Source: Actinomycetota bacterium (GTDB lineage: Bacteria > Actinomycetota > Acidimicrobiia > IMCC26256 > PALSA-610). Taken from it: DNA of 41,043 nt. The notes beneath the pieces were generated by a model. That model searched no databases and was not told the DNA's origin. It saw only the letters and a program-made list of their open reading frames with translations. The stretch spans positions 1-41,043 of the forward strand of contig PLBO01000057.1 in assembly GCA_003134555.1 (NCBI GenBank). Reading direction: 5' to 3'. A program made the position numbers and the translations under genes. This document shows positions 24,954 through 33,682 of the stretch, one piece after another; the first letter of the stretch is position 1, and each line of letters opens with the position of its first letter.

Positions 24954-25979
24954 CTAGAACAACTCGGGAGCCTCGCCCGGCGACCGGGGCGCGTGCAAAC
25001 CGATGTGCGCGAAGCCCGCCGGAGTCGCGATGCGACCGCGGGGCGTGCGCTCGATGAGTCCGCACTGCAGCAGGAACGGCTCGTACACGTCTTCGACGGT
25101 CTCGGGCGCCTCGCTCACCGCCACCGCCAAGGTGCCGAGACCCACGGCCCGGCCGACGAACGTGCGGCAGAGCGCGTCGAGGATCGCGCGGTCGACCTTG
25201 TCGAGGCCCAGCTCGTCGACCTCGAAGAGTGCGAGCGCGGCCCGCGCGATGTCGGCGGTCACCCGCCCGTCGGCGCGCACCTCGGTGTAGTCGCGCACGC
25301 GCTTCAACAAGCGGTTGGCGATTCTGGGAGTTCCCCGCGCGCGACCGGCGATCTCGTCGGCCCCGTCGGGCTCGAGCTCGACGCCGAGGATCGACGCGGC
25401 GCGGCGGAGGATCGCGGCGAGCTCGTCGGACGCGTAGTAGTCGAGCCGCGCGACGAACCCGAAGCGGTCGCGTAGCGGTCCGGTGATGAGCCCCGTGCGC
25501 GTGGTTGCACCGACGAGCGTGAACCGCGGGAGGTCGAGCCGGATCGTGCGCGCGCTCGGACCCTTGCCGATCACGATGTCGAACCGGAAGTCTTCCATCG
25601 CGGGGTACAGGCTCTCTTCGACGACACGCGGCAGGCGGTGCACCTCGTCGATGAACAGCACGTCGCCGTCGTCGAGGTTCGTGAGGATCGCGGCGAGATC
25701 GCCGGCGCGTTCGAGTGCGGGGCCGCTCGTGGGAGTGATGCGCGCCCCCATCTCGTTGGCGATGATGCCCGCGAGGCTCGTCTTGCCGAGACCGGGCGGA
25801 CCTGCGAGCAGGACGTGGTCGACCGCCTGACCGCGCTGTTTCGCGGCGGTCAGCATGATCTGCAGGTGCTCGCGCAAGCGGGGCTGGCCGACGAACTCCT
25901 CGAGGTGGCGCGGCCGTAGCGTCGTCTCCTCCGCGACCTCCGCCGCGTCGGCCTCGGGACTGAGCAGCTCCTCCCTCAC
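24954..25979 (-). CDS. ruvB: Holliday junction branch-migration helicase RuvB
   Basis: This 341-residue AAA+ hexameric motor drives branch migration with RuvA. It has the family start ([19 protein letters not shown]), Walker [12 protein letters not shown], Walker B ([10 protein letters not shown]), sensor 1 ([20 protein letters not shown], in part), the arginine finger region and the C-terminal winged helix ([20 protein letters not shown]). The GTG start overlaps the ruvA stop as GTGA. The order ruvC-ruvA-ruvB is standard. Confidence 0.98.
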   Translation of the reverse strand: MREELLSPEADAAEVAEETTLRPRHLEEFVGQPRLREHLQIMLTAAKQRGQAVDHVLLAGPPGLGKTSLAGIIANEMGARITPTSGPALERAGDLAAILTNLDDGDVLFIDEVHRLPRVVEESLYPAMEDFRFDIVIGKGPSARTIRLDLPRFTLVGATTRTGLITGPLRDRFGFVARLDYYASDELAAILRRAASILGVELEPDGADEIAGRARGTPRIANRLLKRVRDYTEVRADGRVTADIARAALALFEVDELGLDKVDRAILDALCRTFVGRAVGLGTLAVAVSEAPETVEDVYEPFLLQCGLIERTPRGRIATPAGFAHIGLHAPRSPGEAPELF

Positions 25980-26566
25980 GTCCGCACCGCCAGCAGTCGC
26001 AATGCCTCACGCAGGAGCTCTTCGACCGTGCCCTCTTCACCGATCTGGCCGAACACCTCGCGCACCTCGTCGTTCGCGTATCCGAGCCCCACGAGCGCGT
26101 CGCGCACCTCGGCGCGCGCGTTCGGAGAGGACGATCCCGGAACCGCGGTGAGATCGAGGTCGGGCACCACGAGACGGGCTTTCAGGTCGACGAGAAGACG
26201 CTGCGCCGTGCGCTTGCCCACCCCCGGAACCGCGACGAGCGAATCCAGATCGTCCTCCGCCAGGCACCGGCGCAGGCTCGGCGGCGCGTGCACCGACAGG
26301 ATCGCGAGCGCGAGCTTCGGTCCGACCCCGCTCGCGGTGATGAGCGCCTCGAACGTCTCGCGCTCGTCGCGCGTGGGGAAGCCGAAGAGAATCAGCGCGT
26401 CGTCACGGACGTGTTGATGAGTGAACAAGAAGACGTTCGTACCCGGCTCGAGCGCGGGAATCGCGCTGATGGGCACGAAAACGCGATATCCGATCCCGCC
26501 GACCTCGACGAGGACCTCGCCGCTCAGGCTCCGCTCGACGACGGTGCCACGGACGGAGCCGATCAC
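25976..26566 (-). CDS. ruvA: Holliday junction recognition protein RuvA
   Basis: This 196-residue tetrameric DNA-binding protein has an N-terminal OB-fold ([29 protein letters not shown], in part), two helix-hairpin-helix motifs ([15 protein letters not shown] and [20 protein letters not shown]) and the C-terminal domain III that contacts RuvB ([14 protein letters not shown]). The GTG start overlaps the ruvC stop (GTGA). The length is normal. Confidence 0.97.
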   Translation of the reverse strand: MIGSVRGTVVERSLSGEVLVEVGGIGYRVFVPISAIPALEPGTNVFLFTHQHVRDDALILFGFPTRDERETFEALITASGVGPKLALAILSVHAPPSLRRCLAEDDLDSLVAVPGVGKRTAQRLLVDLKARLVVPDLDLTAVPGSSSPNARAEVRDALVGLGYANDEVREVFGQIGEEGTVEELLREALRLLAVRT

Positions 26567-27069
26567 GACGGGATCCGATCGAGCAAGCGCACGCGCCCGT
26601 GGTGACAGCAGGCGAGAGCCAACGCGTCGGCCGCGTCGGCCGGCTTCGGGACGTCGCGCAGCGAGAGCAGCCGCGCGACCATCGTCTGCACCGCGAGCTT
26701 GTCGGCCCGACCGTCGCCGGTCACGGCGAGCTTCACCTCGTTCGGGCTGTACTGCGTGACCGGGATACCCGCGCGGGCCGCGACCACGAGCGCGAGCCCG
26801 CTCGCCTGTCCGACCGACATCGCGGTGCGCACGTTCGCCTGGAACAGCACGCGTTCGACCGAAAGGGCCGAGGGCCGGAGCTGGGCGACGAGCGCGGCGA
26901 GCTCGTCGTCCAGGGCGAGGAGCCGCTCGGGCAACGGGTCGGCCGGGGAGGTCCGGATCACGCCGCACGCCGTCGCGCGCAGGCGCCCCTGATCGCGGAT
27001 GACCGCGCCGTAGCCGCAGCGCGAGACACCGGGGTCGATGCCCAAAACGGGCCCCGCAGGGTCGAACAC
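26563..27069 (-). CDS. ruvC: Holliday junction resolvase RuvC
   Basis: This 168-residue RNase H-fold endonuclease cuts Holliday junctions. The catalytic acids are visible: Asp in VLGIDPGVSRCGYG, Glu in SVERVLFQANVRTAMSVGQA, and Asp in KPADAADALALACCHH. YSPNEVKLAVTGDGRADK matches the junction-binding region. The start is GTG 27069 with AGGAT upstream. The motif content leaves no doubt about the family. Confidence 0.97.
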   Translation of the reverse strand: MFDPAGPVLGIDPGVSRCGYGAVIRDQGRLRATACGVIRTSPADPLPERLLALDDELAALVAQLRPSALSVERVLFQANVRTAMSVGQASGLALVVAARAGIPVTQYSPNEVKLAVTGDGRADKLAVQTMVARLLSLRDVPKPADAADALALACCHHGRVRLLDRIPS

Positions 27070-27127
27070 AGGTTCGATCCTAGGGGTTGGCGCGCGACGC
27101 CACGAGGATCCCGAGCGAGGCCGTTGG

Positions 27128-27838
27128 TCAGGGCCGGCGGCGCAGCATGCGCCACAGAACGAAGAGCACGAGCGCGCCGATGCCGATCGGTACGAGGCGC
27201 TTCGTGACCGACGCACCCGCCATTTCGAGCAGGTCGACGGGCTCGACCTCGGGAGAATCGATCCGACGCGGGCCGCTCACCGAGGGCGCGGCGGCCGACG
27301 GCGCGGCGGTGTTCGGCGCGATGACCTCGGGTGCGACGCCCTCGAGCGCCTGCTCGTAGGGTCCGCCCGCGTGGGAGGTGTCGCCTCCGCCCGCCGAGCT
27401 CAAGACGTCGCGCTCGACGTTCTCGACGAACTGCCCCATCAACTTCGACGAGACGTCGACGAGCACACCCCGACCGAACTGCGCGACTTTGCCGGTGATC
27501 GCCAGGTCGGTCGCGACGTCGACCTTCGTACCGGCGCCTTCGGGTGTCATCGTGACGACGATGGTCGCCTTGGCGTTTCCCTGACCCCGCGTGTCTCGTC
27601 CCGAGGCGTCGATGACGATCCGCCGGTTGGCTTCGTCGACCTCGGCCAGACGGGCCATGCCCTTGTACTGCGCGGTGATCGGGCCGACCTTCACCTTCAC
27701 GACACCGCGGTACTCGTCGCCGTCGACCTCTTGCAGCTGCGCTCCGGGCATACACGGCGCGATGCCCTCGATGTCGAGCATCACCTTCCACGTCGCGTCG
27801 ATCGGCGTGCTCACTCGGAAGCTGTCGGTGATCTCCAT
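27128..27838 (-). CDS. coxG: CoxG-like SRPBCC protein with C-terminal membrane anchor
   Basis: This 236-residue protein has an SRPBCC (START-like) domain in residues 1-150, with the CoxG family pattern (FRVSTPIDATWKVMLDIEGIAPCMPGA, in part; VGPITAQYKGMARL; QFGRGVLVDVSSKLMGQFVEN). An Ala/Pro/Ser-rich linker and one C-terminal membrane helix (LVPIGIGALVLFVLWRML) with a basic end follow. CoxG in CO oxidisers recruits the dehydrogenase to the membrane, and the domain order fits. ATG 27838 overlaps the end of the preceding nucleotidyltransferase gene by 28 bases. It is the last gene of the coxS-coxM set. Confidence 0.9.
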   Translation of the reverse strand: MEITDSFRVSTPIDATWKVMLDIEGIAPCMPGAQLQEVDGDEYRGVVKVKVGPITAQYKGMARLAEVDEANRRIVIDASGRDTRGQGNAKATIVVTMTPEGAGTKVDVATDLAITGKVAQFGRGVLVDVSSKLMGQFVENVERDVLSSAGGGDTSHAGGPYEQALEGVAPEVIAPNTAAPSAAAPSVSGPRRIDSPEVEPVDLLEMAGASVTKRLVPIGIGALVLFVLWRMLRRRP

Positions 27839-28443
27839 CGTGACTCCAACTCGGCGAGGTCCTCGGGCGTATCGACGTCGGCCGCCGCGCCCGTATCGCC
27901 GCACGGTACCTCGACCGCGGGATGCCGGCGGAAGAGAACCCGCGCGCCTTCGTCGCCGGAGAGCTCCAGCGCCTCCGACCAGTAGGGGCGGGCGATGAGC
28001 ACCGGATTGCCCCGCACGCCGTCGTAACCGGCGAACGCGAGCAACGCGCCGTCGGCGTGGGCGCGTGCGACCCGGCGATAGGCCTCCGCCCCTACGAGGG
28101 GCTGATCGGCGAGACCCACGACGACGGCGGGTACCGCGGCGTCCGGCTCGAGCCAACGCAGCGCGCTTTGCAGACTCGACGCGATACCCCGCTCGGGCGC
28201 GTCGTTTCGGACGATCTCGATCCCCGGGCCGGCCGCGCGGGCAACGCGGTCGTCGGACACGACGAGCAGCACCGGCGAACATCCGCTCGAGCACGCGGCA
28301 TCGAGCGCGTACTCGAGCAGCGGTCGGCCGTGCAGGGGCGACAACGACTTCGGCGCCGCGTTCGGCGCGGCGTTCGGCGCGTTGCCGCCGAAGCGGACGC
28401 CGCGGCCCGCGGCGAGCACGACCGCGGGAAGAGCCGTGCTCAG
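27811..28443 (-). CDS. MobA/MocA-like nucleotidyltransferase (molybdenum cofactor)
   Basis: This protein of about 210 residues has the NTP-transferase fold of MobA/MocA: VVLAAGRGVRFGG at the N-terminus, GRPLLEYALDAAC, VVGLADQPLVGAEAYRR and GNPVLIARPYW, with DVDTPEDL near the end. MocA-type enzymes add CMP to the molybdenum cofactor used by xanthine- and CO-dehydrogenase-type hydroxylases, which fits the operon. The start is uncertain: a CTG at 28443 overlapping the coxM stop (CTGA) gives a full first strand, while GTG 28419 would remove eight residues and truncate it. A repeat-like NAPNAAPNAAPK segment sits after the first loop. Confidence 0.88.
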   Translation of the reverse strand: MSTALPAVVLAAGRGVRFGGNAPNAAPNAAPKSLSPLHGRPLLEYALDAACSSGCSPVLLVVSDDRVARAAGPGIEIVRNDAPERGIASSLQSALRWLEPDAAVPAVVVGLADQPLVGAEAYRRVARAHADGALLAFAGYDGVRGNPVLIARPYWSEALELSGDEGARVLFRRHPAVEVPCGDTGAAADVDTPEDLAELESRWRSPTASE

Positions 28444-29258
28444 ATCGCCTCGAGCGCGCGCCGGACCAGCACCTGCGCGAGATGCGTACGGTATTCCGTC
28501 GAGGCGTTGAGGTCGGACGGCGGGTCGGTACCGACCGCGGCCTCGCGCGCGGCGTCGGTGGCGGACGCGCCCTGCTCGAGCGCGTTCTCGACGGCCCGGG
28601 CGCGCAAAACGATGGCCCCCATGTTGACCAGCGCGACGTGCGTGCCGCCGTTGACGCGCGCCGCGAGCGCGCCGACGATCGCCCAGTCCTGGGCCCGCCG
28701 GTTGAACTTCTCGTACGCGAAACCGGCCGCGCCGCTCTTGCGGACCTGGATCTCGGTGAGCAACTCGTCGGGAGCGAGGGCGGTCTCGAGGAATCCCTTG
28801 AAGAAGTCGTTCGCGCCGACCGAGCGCGAACCACCCGGACCCTGCAGGACGAACGTGGCGTCGAGCGCCAGCAGCGCGGCGGGCAGGTCGCTGGCCGGGT
28901 CGCCGTGCGCGACCGAACCACCGATCGTGCCGCGGTGACGAACCTGGTTGTCGCCGACCTGGGCGGCGACCGCGCGCAGCACTCCGCACTCCTTCGCGAG
29001 GAGATCGCTCGTCTCGAGATCGCGATGACGCGTGAGCGCGCCGATCGCGAGGTGGTCGCCCGCGTCGCGCACGTAGGAGAGGTCGCGCACCCGGCCGAGG
29101 TCGACGAGCACTGACGGCGTCGCGAGCCGCAGCTTCATGAGCGGCAACAACGACATGCCGCCGGCGAGGAACTTCGCGTCCTCACCGTGCTCGCCGATCA
29201 GTGAGATCGCTTCCGCGGCCGAGCCCGCACGCACATAGTCGAACGCGGCGGGGATCAC
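28440..29258 (-). CDS. Molybdenum hydroxylase FAD-binding medium subunit (CoxM-like)
   Basis: This 272-residue flavoprotein subunit passes electrons in CO dehydrogenase/xanthine dehydrogenase family complexes. The two FAD motifs are present: [13 protein letters not shown] near residue 35 (Met in place of the usual His or Gln) and [17 protein letters not shown] near residue 110. The C-terminal domain has [21 protein letters not shown]. The GTG start overlaps the coxS stop (GTGA). The true substrate cannot be told without the large subunit, which is absent here. Confidence 0.93.
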   Translation of the reverse strand: MIPAAFDYVRAGSAAEAISLIGEHGEDAKFLAGGMSLLPLMKLRLATPSVLVDLGRVRDLSYVRDAGDHLAIGALTRHRDLETSDLLAKECGVLRAVAAQVGDNQVRHRGTIGGSVAHGDPASDLPAALLALDATFVLQGPGGSRSVGANDFFKGFLETALAPDELLTEIQVRKSGAAGFAYEKFNRRAQDWAIVGALAARVNGGTHVALVNMGAIVLRARAVENALEQGASATDAAREAAVGTDPPSDLNASTEYRTHLAQVLVRRALEAI

Positions 29259-29725
29259 TTGGCCCCCCGCATTGTCTCGGCTGCGGCGAGCACCGACTTC
29301 ACGATGTTGTGGTATCCGGTGCAGCGGCAGAGGTTGCCTTCGAGGCCGAGCCGCACGTCCTGTTCGGTCGGGTTCGGTATCTCGTCGAGCAACGACACCG
29401 CCGCGAGCACCATGCCGGCCGTGCAGTACCCGCACTGCAGGCCGTGGTTCTCGTGGAACGCGGTCTGCACCGGGTGCCACTTCTCGCCCTGCGCCAAGCC
29501 CTCGATGGTGGTGATCGCCGCGCCGTCGGCCTGGGCCGCGAGCATGGTGCACGACTTCACCGATTCACCGTCGAGGAGCACGGTGCACGCGCCGCAGCTC
29601 GACGTGTCGCACCCGATCTTCGTGCCGGTGAGGCCGCACGCCTCGCGCAGGTACTGCACGAGCAATGTGCGAGGTTCGACCTCGTGATCCTGCGCCGCTC
29701 CGTTGACGGTCGTTCCGATCCGCAT
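29255..29725 (-). CDS. Molybdenum hydroxylase [2Fe-2S] small subunit (CoxS-like)
   Basis: This 156-residue iron-sulfur subunit carries the plant-type N-terminal cluster ([16 protein letters not shown] and a following Cys in KSCTML) and the C-terminal four-helix cluster domain ([11 protein letters not shown] and [11 protein letters not shown]). All eight cluster cysteines appear to be present. It would take electrons from the molybdenum site and pass them to the FAD subunit. An AAGGAGA sequence 15 bases upstream of the ATG lies in a small hairpin (29731-29745). It is the first gene of the coxS-coxM-nucleotidyltransferase-coxG set. Confidence 0.95.
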   Translation of the reverse strand: MRIGTTVNGAAQDHEVEPRTLLVQYLREACGLTGTKIGCDTSSCGACTVLLDGESVKSCTMLAAQADGAAITTIEGLAQGEKWHPVQTAFHENHGLQCGYCTAGMVLAAVSLLDEIPNPTEQDVRLGLEGNLCRCTGYHNIVKSVLAAAETMRGAK

Positions 29726-29730
29726 GGGCC

Positions 29731-29745
29731 GGAGACTATCTCTCC
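29731..29745 (-). promoter_or_regulatory. Hairpin overlapping the coxS ribosome-binding site
   Basis: GGAGA (29731-29735) and TCTCC (29741-29745) form a 5-bp stem; in the transcript the AAGGAGA element is one arm. It could limit ribosome access or shorten the 15-base gap to the AUG. The stem is short and could be chance. Confidence 0.3.
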
Positions 29746-29864
29746 TTGTCGCCTTCGCTACTCGGCGGGATACCCGCCTCGCGGAGGCTCAGGACTCCGG
29801 CCCGTTCGCTGCGCTCACGGCAACGGGGTGCGCCGGGCTTCCAAGAAGCGAAAGCCACAACGAG

Positions 29865-30320
29865 TTAGAGCTTTTCGAGTATTGGTACGAGCTTGTCGAT
29901 GGGGACGAAGGTCGCCCCGATGAGCTTGCGGTCGGCGAACGCGACCTTGCCCGCGGGGTCGACCACGAACACGGACCGCCGCACGCCGATCAGCGGTGCA
30001 CCAACGCCGTACGCCTCGATCGCCGTCTTGTCGACGTCGGCGAGCAGCGGGAACGTGAAGCCCTTCTTTTCGGCCCAGCTCTCGTGACTGTCGACGTCCT
30101 GAGGCGAGATGCCGAGCAACACCGCGCCGGTCGCCTCCAGATCGGCGAGGTTGTCGCGGTACGAGCACATCTGACGCGTGCACCCGGGCGTGTTGTCGCC
30201 GGGATAGAACGCGATCACGACCTTGCGCCCTCGGTACTCCGAGAGCGTGTAGTCACGCTTCGCACCGTTCTCGACACCCGGCAAGGTGAAATCCGGCGCG
30301 TCCTGTCCGACCTCGATCAT
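29865..30320 (-). CDS. bcp: Thioredoxin-dependent peroxiredoxin Bcp/PrxQ
   Basis: This 151-residue cytoplasmic peroxidase reduces hydroperoxides. The peroxidatic cysteine is in the family motif PGDNTPGCTRQMC, and the second Cys five residues later is the resolving Cys of PrxQ-type enzymes. APDFTLPG at the N-terminus and SVFVVDPAGKV downstream are typical. ATG 30320 has GGGAGG 8 bases upstream. The 139-base gap to coxS contains a GCCTC/GAGGC hairpin at 29777-29789 and no gene. Confidence 0.96.
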   Translation of the reverse strand: MIEVGQDAPDFTLPGVENGAKRDYTLSEYRGRKVVIAFYPGDNTPGCTRQMCSYRDNLADLEATGAVLLGISPQDVDSHESWAEKKGFTFPLLADVDKTAIEAYGVGAPLIGVRRSVFVVDPAGKVAFADRKLIGATFVPIDKLVPILEKL

Positions 30321-30383
30321 CTTGGCAACCTCCCACCCCGAATACGGACCGGCGGCCCGATCGGTTCGCCGACCCTACGCGCC

Positions 30384-31133
30384 TCAGGCCGTGACCGCTT
30401 CGAGCACCGCATCGGGGATGTCGAAATTGGCGTAGACAGCCTCGACGTCGTCGTGGTCCTCGAGCACCTCCATCAGGTGCAGCACCGTTTTGGCCTGGCT
30501 CTCTTTGTTCAGCTCGACGACCGTGGTGGGGATCATCGTGAGATCGCCCGACTTCACCTTGTAGCCGCCCTGCTCGATCGCGGTGCGGACGGCATGGAGA
30601 TCGGTGGGCGGGGTCGTCACGTGCCAGGCGTCTCCGCCGTCCTGCACGTCTTCCGCGCCCGCGTCGGCCGCCACGAGCATGAGCTCGTCCTCGTCGGCCG
30701 CGCGATCGACGTCGATGATGCCCTTGCGCTCGAACTGCCACGACACGGCGCCCGGCTCCGCGAACGAACCACCGTTCCGGCTGAACAGATTCTTGATCTC
30801 GGCCGACGTGCGGTTTCGGTTGTCGGTGAGCGCTTGCACGATCACCGCGACCCCGCCCGGCGCATAGCCCTCGTACGTCACCGACTCGTAGGTGACCCCT
30901 TCTTCCTCGCCCGTTCCCCGCCGGATCGCGCGCTGGATCGTGTCGACCGGGAGTGACGAATCGCGCGCTTTTTGGACCATCGTGCGCAGCGTCGCGTTCG
31001 TCGCGACGTCACCGCCGCCGGTTCGGGCCGCCACCTCGATCTGACGGATGAGGACTGCGAAGAGCTTGCCGCGCGCCTGGTCGGCCGCGCCCTTCTTGTG
31101 CTTGATCGAATGCCATTTGGAGTGACCGGACAT
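30384..31133 (-). CDS. YebC/PmpR family protein (TACO1 family)
   Basis: This 249-residue protein has the invariant YebC opening SGHSKWHSIKHKKGAADQARGK (in part), then GYAPGGVAVIVQALTDNRNRT and NGGSFAEPGAVSWQF. The family is linked to translation of proline-rich stretches and, in some species, to transcription control. The ATG shares one base with the pdxT stop (TGATG). The pdxS-pdxT-yebC-ruvC order matches M. tuberculosis, though other genes are interposed here. Confidence 0.97.
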   Translation of the reverse strand: MSGHSKWHSIKHKKGAADQARGKLFAVLIRQIEVAARTGGGDVATNATLRTMVQKARDSSLPVDTIQRAIRRGTGEEEGVTYESVTYEGYAPGGVAVIVQALTDNRNRTSAEIKNLFSRNGGSFAEPGAVSWQFERKGIIDVDRAADEDELMLVAADAGAEDVQDGGDAWHVTTPPTDLHAVRTAIEQGGYKVKSGDLTMIPTTVVELNKESQAKTVLHLMEVLEDHDDVEAVYANFDIPDAVLEAVTA

Positions 31134-31705
31134 CAGCAGACCTCGTTGACGAAGAGTTGATGGAGACGAAGATCGCCCGAGAGCTCGGGATGGAACGACG
31201 CGAACCAGAGGTCGTGCGCGCGCCCGAGCACGGGCACGCCGTCGAACTCGGCCAGTACCTCGACGTCGGGGCCGACCCGTTCGACGACCGGGGCCCGGAT
31301 GAAGATGCCCGGGAAGTCGCCGTCGGCGAGCCCCCGCACCGCGAGCGACGCCTCGAACGACTCGCGTTGGCGGCCGTAGCCGTTGCGACGCACCGTGAGG
31401 TCGAGGACGCCGAGCGGCGACTGGTCGGTACGACCGTCGATGACCTCGGTCGCGCACAAGATCAGGCCGGCGCAGGTCGCGAACGCGGGCAGGCCGTCGC
31501 GCAACCGACGCGTCAGCGGCGCACGCAACTCCGACGAGTCGAGCAGCTTGTCGATCGTGGTCGACTCACCGCCCGGCAGGACGATCGCGTCGACACTGTC
31601 GAGCTCCTCGGGCCGCTTCACCAGCGCGACGTCGGCGCCGAGTGCGGCGAGCGCTTCAGCGTGCTCGCGAAACGCGCCTTGCAGCGCGAGGACTCCGACC
31701 TTCAC
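31133..31705 (-). CDS. pdxT: Pyridoxal 5'-phosphate synthase glutaminase subunit PdxT
   Basis: This 190-residue class I glutaminase supplies ammonia to PdxS. The nucleophile Cys is in PAFATCAGLIL, the catalytic His and Glu are in FASFHPEL, and the N-terminal VGVLALQGAFREH and PGGESTTIDKL motifs are exact family matches. It lies 23 bases downstream of pdxS and forms a two-gene vitamin B6 operon with it. Confidence 0.97.
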   Translation of the reverse strand: MKVGVLALQGAFREHAEALAALGADVALVKRPEELDSVDAIVLPGGESTTIDKLLDSSELRAPLTRRLRDGLPAFATCAGLILCATEVIDGRTDQSPLGVLDLTVRRNGYGRQRESFEASLAVRGLADGDFPGIFIRAPVVERVGPDVEVLAEFDGVPVLGRAHDLWFASFHPELSGDLRLHQLFVNEVC

Positions 31706-31728
31706 CTGGCGGCCTCCGCATCACGCGG

Positions 31729-32616
31729 TCACCAGCCCCGCTCGGCCAGCTTCACGTCGAGCGTGCCGATCTCCTCGCCGCGCATGGCCTCGCCCAGACC
31801 GCGGGAGACCTTGGCCACGATGTCGGCGTCCTCGTAATGAGTGGTTGCCTCGACGATCGCACGAGCGCGCTTCGACGGATCGCTCGACTTGAAGATGCCG
31901 CTGCCGACGAACACCGACTGCGCGCCGAGCTGCATCACGAGCGCGGCGTCGGCCGGCGTGGCGATGCCGCCCGCGCAGAACAACGGCACCGGCAGCTCGC
32001 CGCGCGCGGCGACCTCTTCGACCAGCTCGACCGGTGCCCGAAGCTCCTTCGCCCACGCGTAGCGCTCCTCCGAGCGCCCGACCTTCAGGCGCTCGATGTC
32101 GCCGAGGATCGAACGCAGGTGGCGCACGGCCTCCACGATGTTGCCGGTGCCGGCTTCGCCCTTGCTGCGGATCAGGCACGCACCTTCACCGATGCGGCGC
32201 AGCGCCTCGCCGAGATTCGTCGCGCCGCACACGAACGGCACCGTGAACCGCCACTTGTCGACGTGGTGTGCCTCGTCGGCGGGCGTCAACACTTCCGATT
32301 CGTCGACGTAGTCGACGCCGAGCGCCTGGAGCACTTGCGCCTCGGCGAAGTGTCCGATGCGGCACTTCGCCATCACCGGCACGGTCACTGCCTTCTGGAT
32401 GCCTTCGATCATCGACGGATCGCTCATGCGGGCGACGCCGCCGTCACGCCGGATGTCGGAGGGCACCCGCTCGAGCGCCATCACCGCGACCGCTCCCGCG
32501 TCCTCGGCGATCTTCGCCTGCTGCGCGTCGACCACGTCCATGATCACGCCGCCCCGCAGCATCTCCGCGAGACCACGCTTGACTCGGGCGGTGCCAGTGG
32601 TGCGCTCGTCGGCCAT
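31729..32616 (-). CDS. pdxS: Pyridoxal 5'-phosphate synthase subunit PdxS
   Basis: This 295-residue barrel enzyme builds PLP from ribose 5-phosphate, glyceraldehyde 3-phosphate and ammonia from PdxT. Active-site residues are visible: Asp in GGVIMDVV, Lys in [11 protein letters not shown], and Lys in [11 protein letters not shown]. The sequence is highly conserved throughout. ATG 32616 is used. The presence of pdxST indicates the deoxyxylulose-independent B6 route. Confidence 0.98.
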   Translation of the reverse strand: MADERTTGTARVKRGLAEMLRGGVIMDVVDAQQAKIAEDAGAVAVMALERVPSDIRRDGGVARMSDPSMIEGIQKAVTVPVMAKCRIGHFAEAQVLQALGVDYVDESEVLTPADEAHHVDKWRFTVPFVCGATNLGEALRRIGEGACLIRSKGEAGTGNIVEAVRHLRSILGDIERLKVGRSEERYAWAKELRAPVELVEEVAARGELPVPLFCAGGIATPADAALVMQLGAQSVFVGSGIFKSSDPSKRARAIVEATTHYEDADIVAKVSRGLGEAMRGEEIGTLDVKLAERGW

Positions 32617-32651
32617 ACGGCTAAGTCTAGAGCGTGCCGTTCACGGTCCGG

Positions 32652-33665
32652 CTATGGAGTTTTGGTCACCGAGTAGGTGGTGTCGGGGAGCTCGACCCAC
32701 GTCTGCCCCGGGGTCAGCGCGATCACCTTGCCCGCCGCGTCGAGCAGTTGTGCGGGCTTGCTCTTGTCGGGGCGCGACCACGTACCCGTGATCTCCTTCC
32801 CCGCGGTGAACACCAGCGCCTTGCCGTGACCCGTCAGCACGGCCTCGGCACCGAGCCCATGGGAATCGCCGCCGATGTACGAGACGTACATGACGACCAC
32901 GTTCTTCGGCGCGAGCTGCGCGCCCGAGGCGACCAGCTCGGGGCTCCCGAAGATGGAGCGCTTCCACGAGCCGCTCGGCGCGTCCCAGGTCCAGTTGACC
33001 GCGAAGCCGCTGAGGAAACCGACGCGGACCGACGAGGCCGGCACGCCGCCCGCCACCGGCTGCGCACCTCGGTACGTGAATAGCGCGCGCGGCGGCACGG
33101 GAGTACCGCAGCGGCTGTACATGAAGTCGACGTGCGCGTACAGGTTGAACGGTGCGCGGCGCGAATTGTCACGGAACATCAGCGGCCCGGCGCGCGTCTC
33201 GTCGAGCTGCACGACGGGTGCGGTATTGATCGACTCGATCGCGTAGGGCGCGCCGCCCGAGTAGGCGAAGACGCCGCCGATCGGCCATACGAGACTCTGG
33301 TCGGTTTTGCGTACCGAGCGGACCGGGCCGACGCGATCGGGTGCCTGGGAGTTGAAGATGGCGGCGACGCGCGTGTAACCGCCCTCGACGACCTCCTCGT
33401 ACACGACGTCGGCCTGCTCGATGCCGTACTTCGGGTGGCCCTCGAGGCGGTTGTCGATCTTCACCGTGACCGCGCAGCGCTTGAGCGACGCGCCGGTCGG
33501 GTCGGAAACGCCGGTCAGTGGCGCGACCGGCGGCCCCTTCGGCTTCGACGTCGTCGTCGTCGGCGCGGCGGCCGACTTCTTCGCCGCCTTCTTGCCGCCG
33601 CCGCACGCGGAGAGCGCTACGACGATCGCGAGCGCGACAACGAGCTTGGTCATCAGGGAGGGCAT
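32652..33665 (-). CDS. DUF3048 domain lipoprotein (YerB-like)
   Basis: This 337-residue exported protein has a lipoprotein signal peptide (LVVALAIVVALSACGGG, lipobox LSAC) and a Lys/Ala/Thr-rich linker (APTTTTSKPKGPP). The DUF3048 domain follows (VKIDNRLEGHPKYGIEQADVVYEE, in part; RVGPVRSVRKTD; FMYSRCG). The biochemical function is not established; the family is widespread in Gram-positive cell envelopes. The start chosen is ATG 33665; a second ATG four codons later is possible. It lies between pdxS and htpX. Confidence 0.92.
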   Translation of the reverse strand: MPSLMTKLVVALAIVVALSACGGGKKAAKKSAAAPTTTTSKPKGPPVAPLTGVSDPTGASLKRCAVTVKIDNRLEGHPKYGIEQADVVYEEVVEGGYTRVAAIFNSQAPDRVGPVRSVRKTDQSLVWPIGGVFAYSGGAPYAIESINTAPVVQLDETRAGPLMFRDNSRRAPFNLYAHVDFMYSRCGTPVPPRALFTYRGAQPVAGGVPASSVRVGFLSGFAVNWTWDAPSGSWKRSIFGSPELVASGAQLAPKNVVVMYVSYIGGDSHGLGAEAVLTGHGKALVFTAGKEITGTWSRPDKSKPAQLLDAAGKVIALTPGQTWVELPDTTYSVTKTP

Positions 33666-33682
33666 CGCTCGCGACCCTAGAT

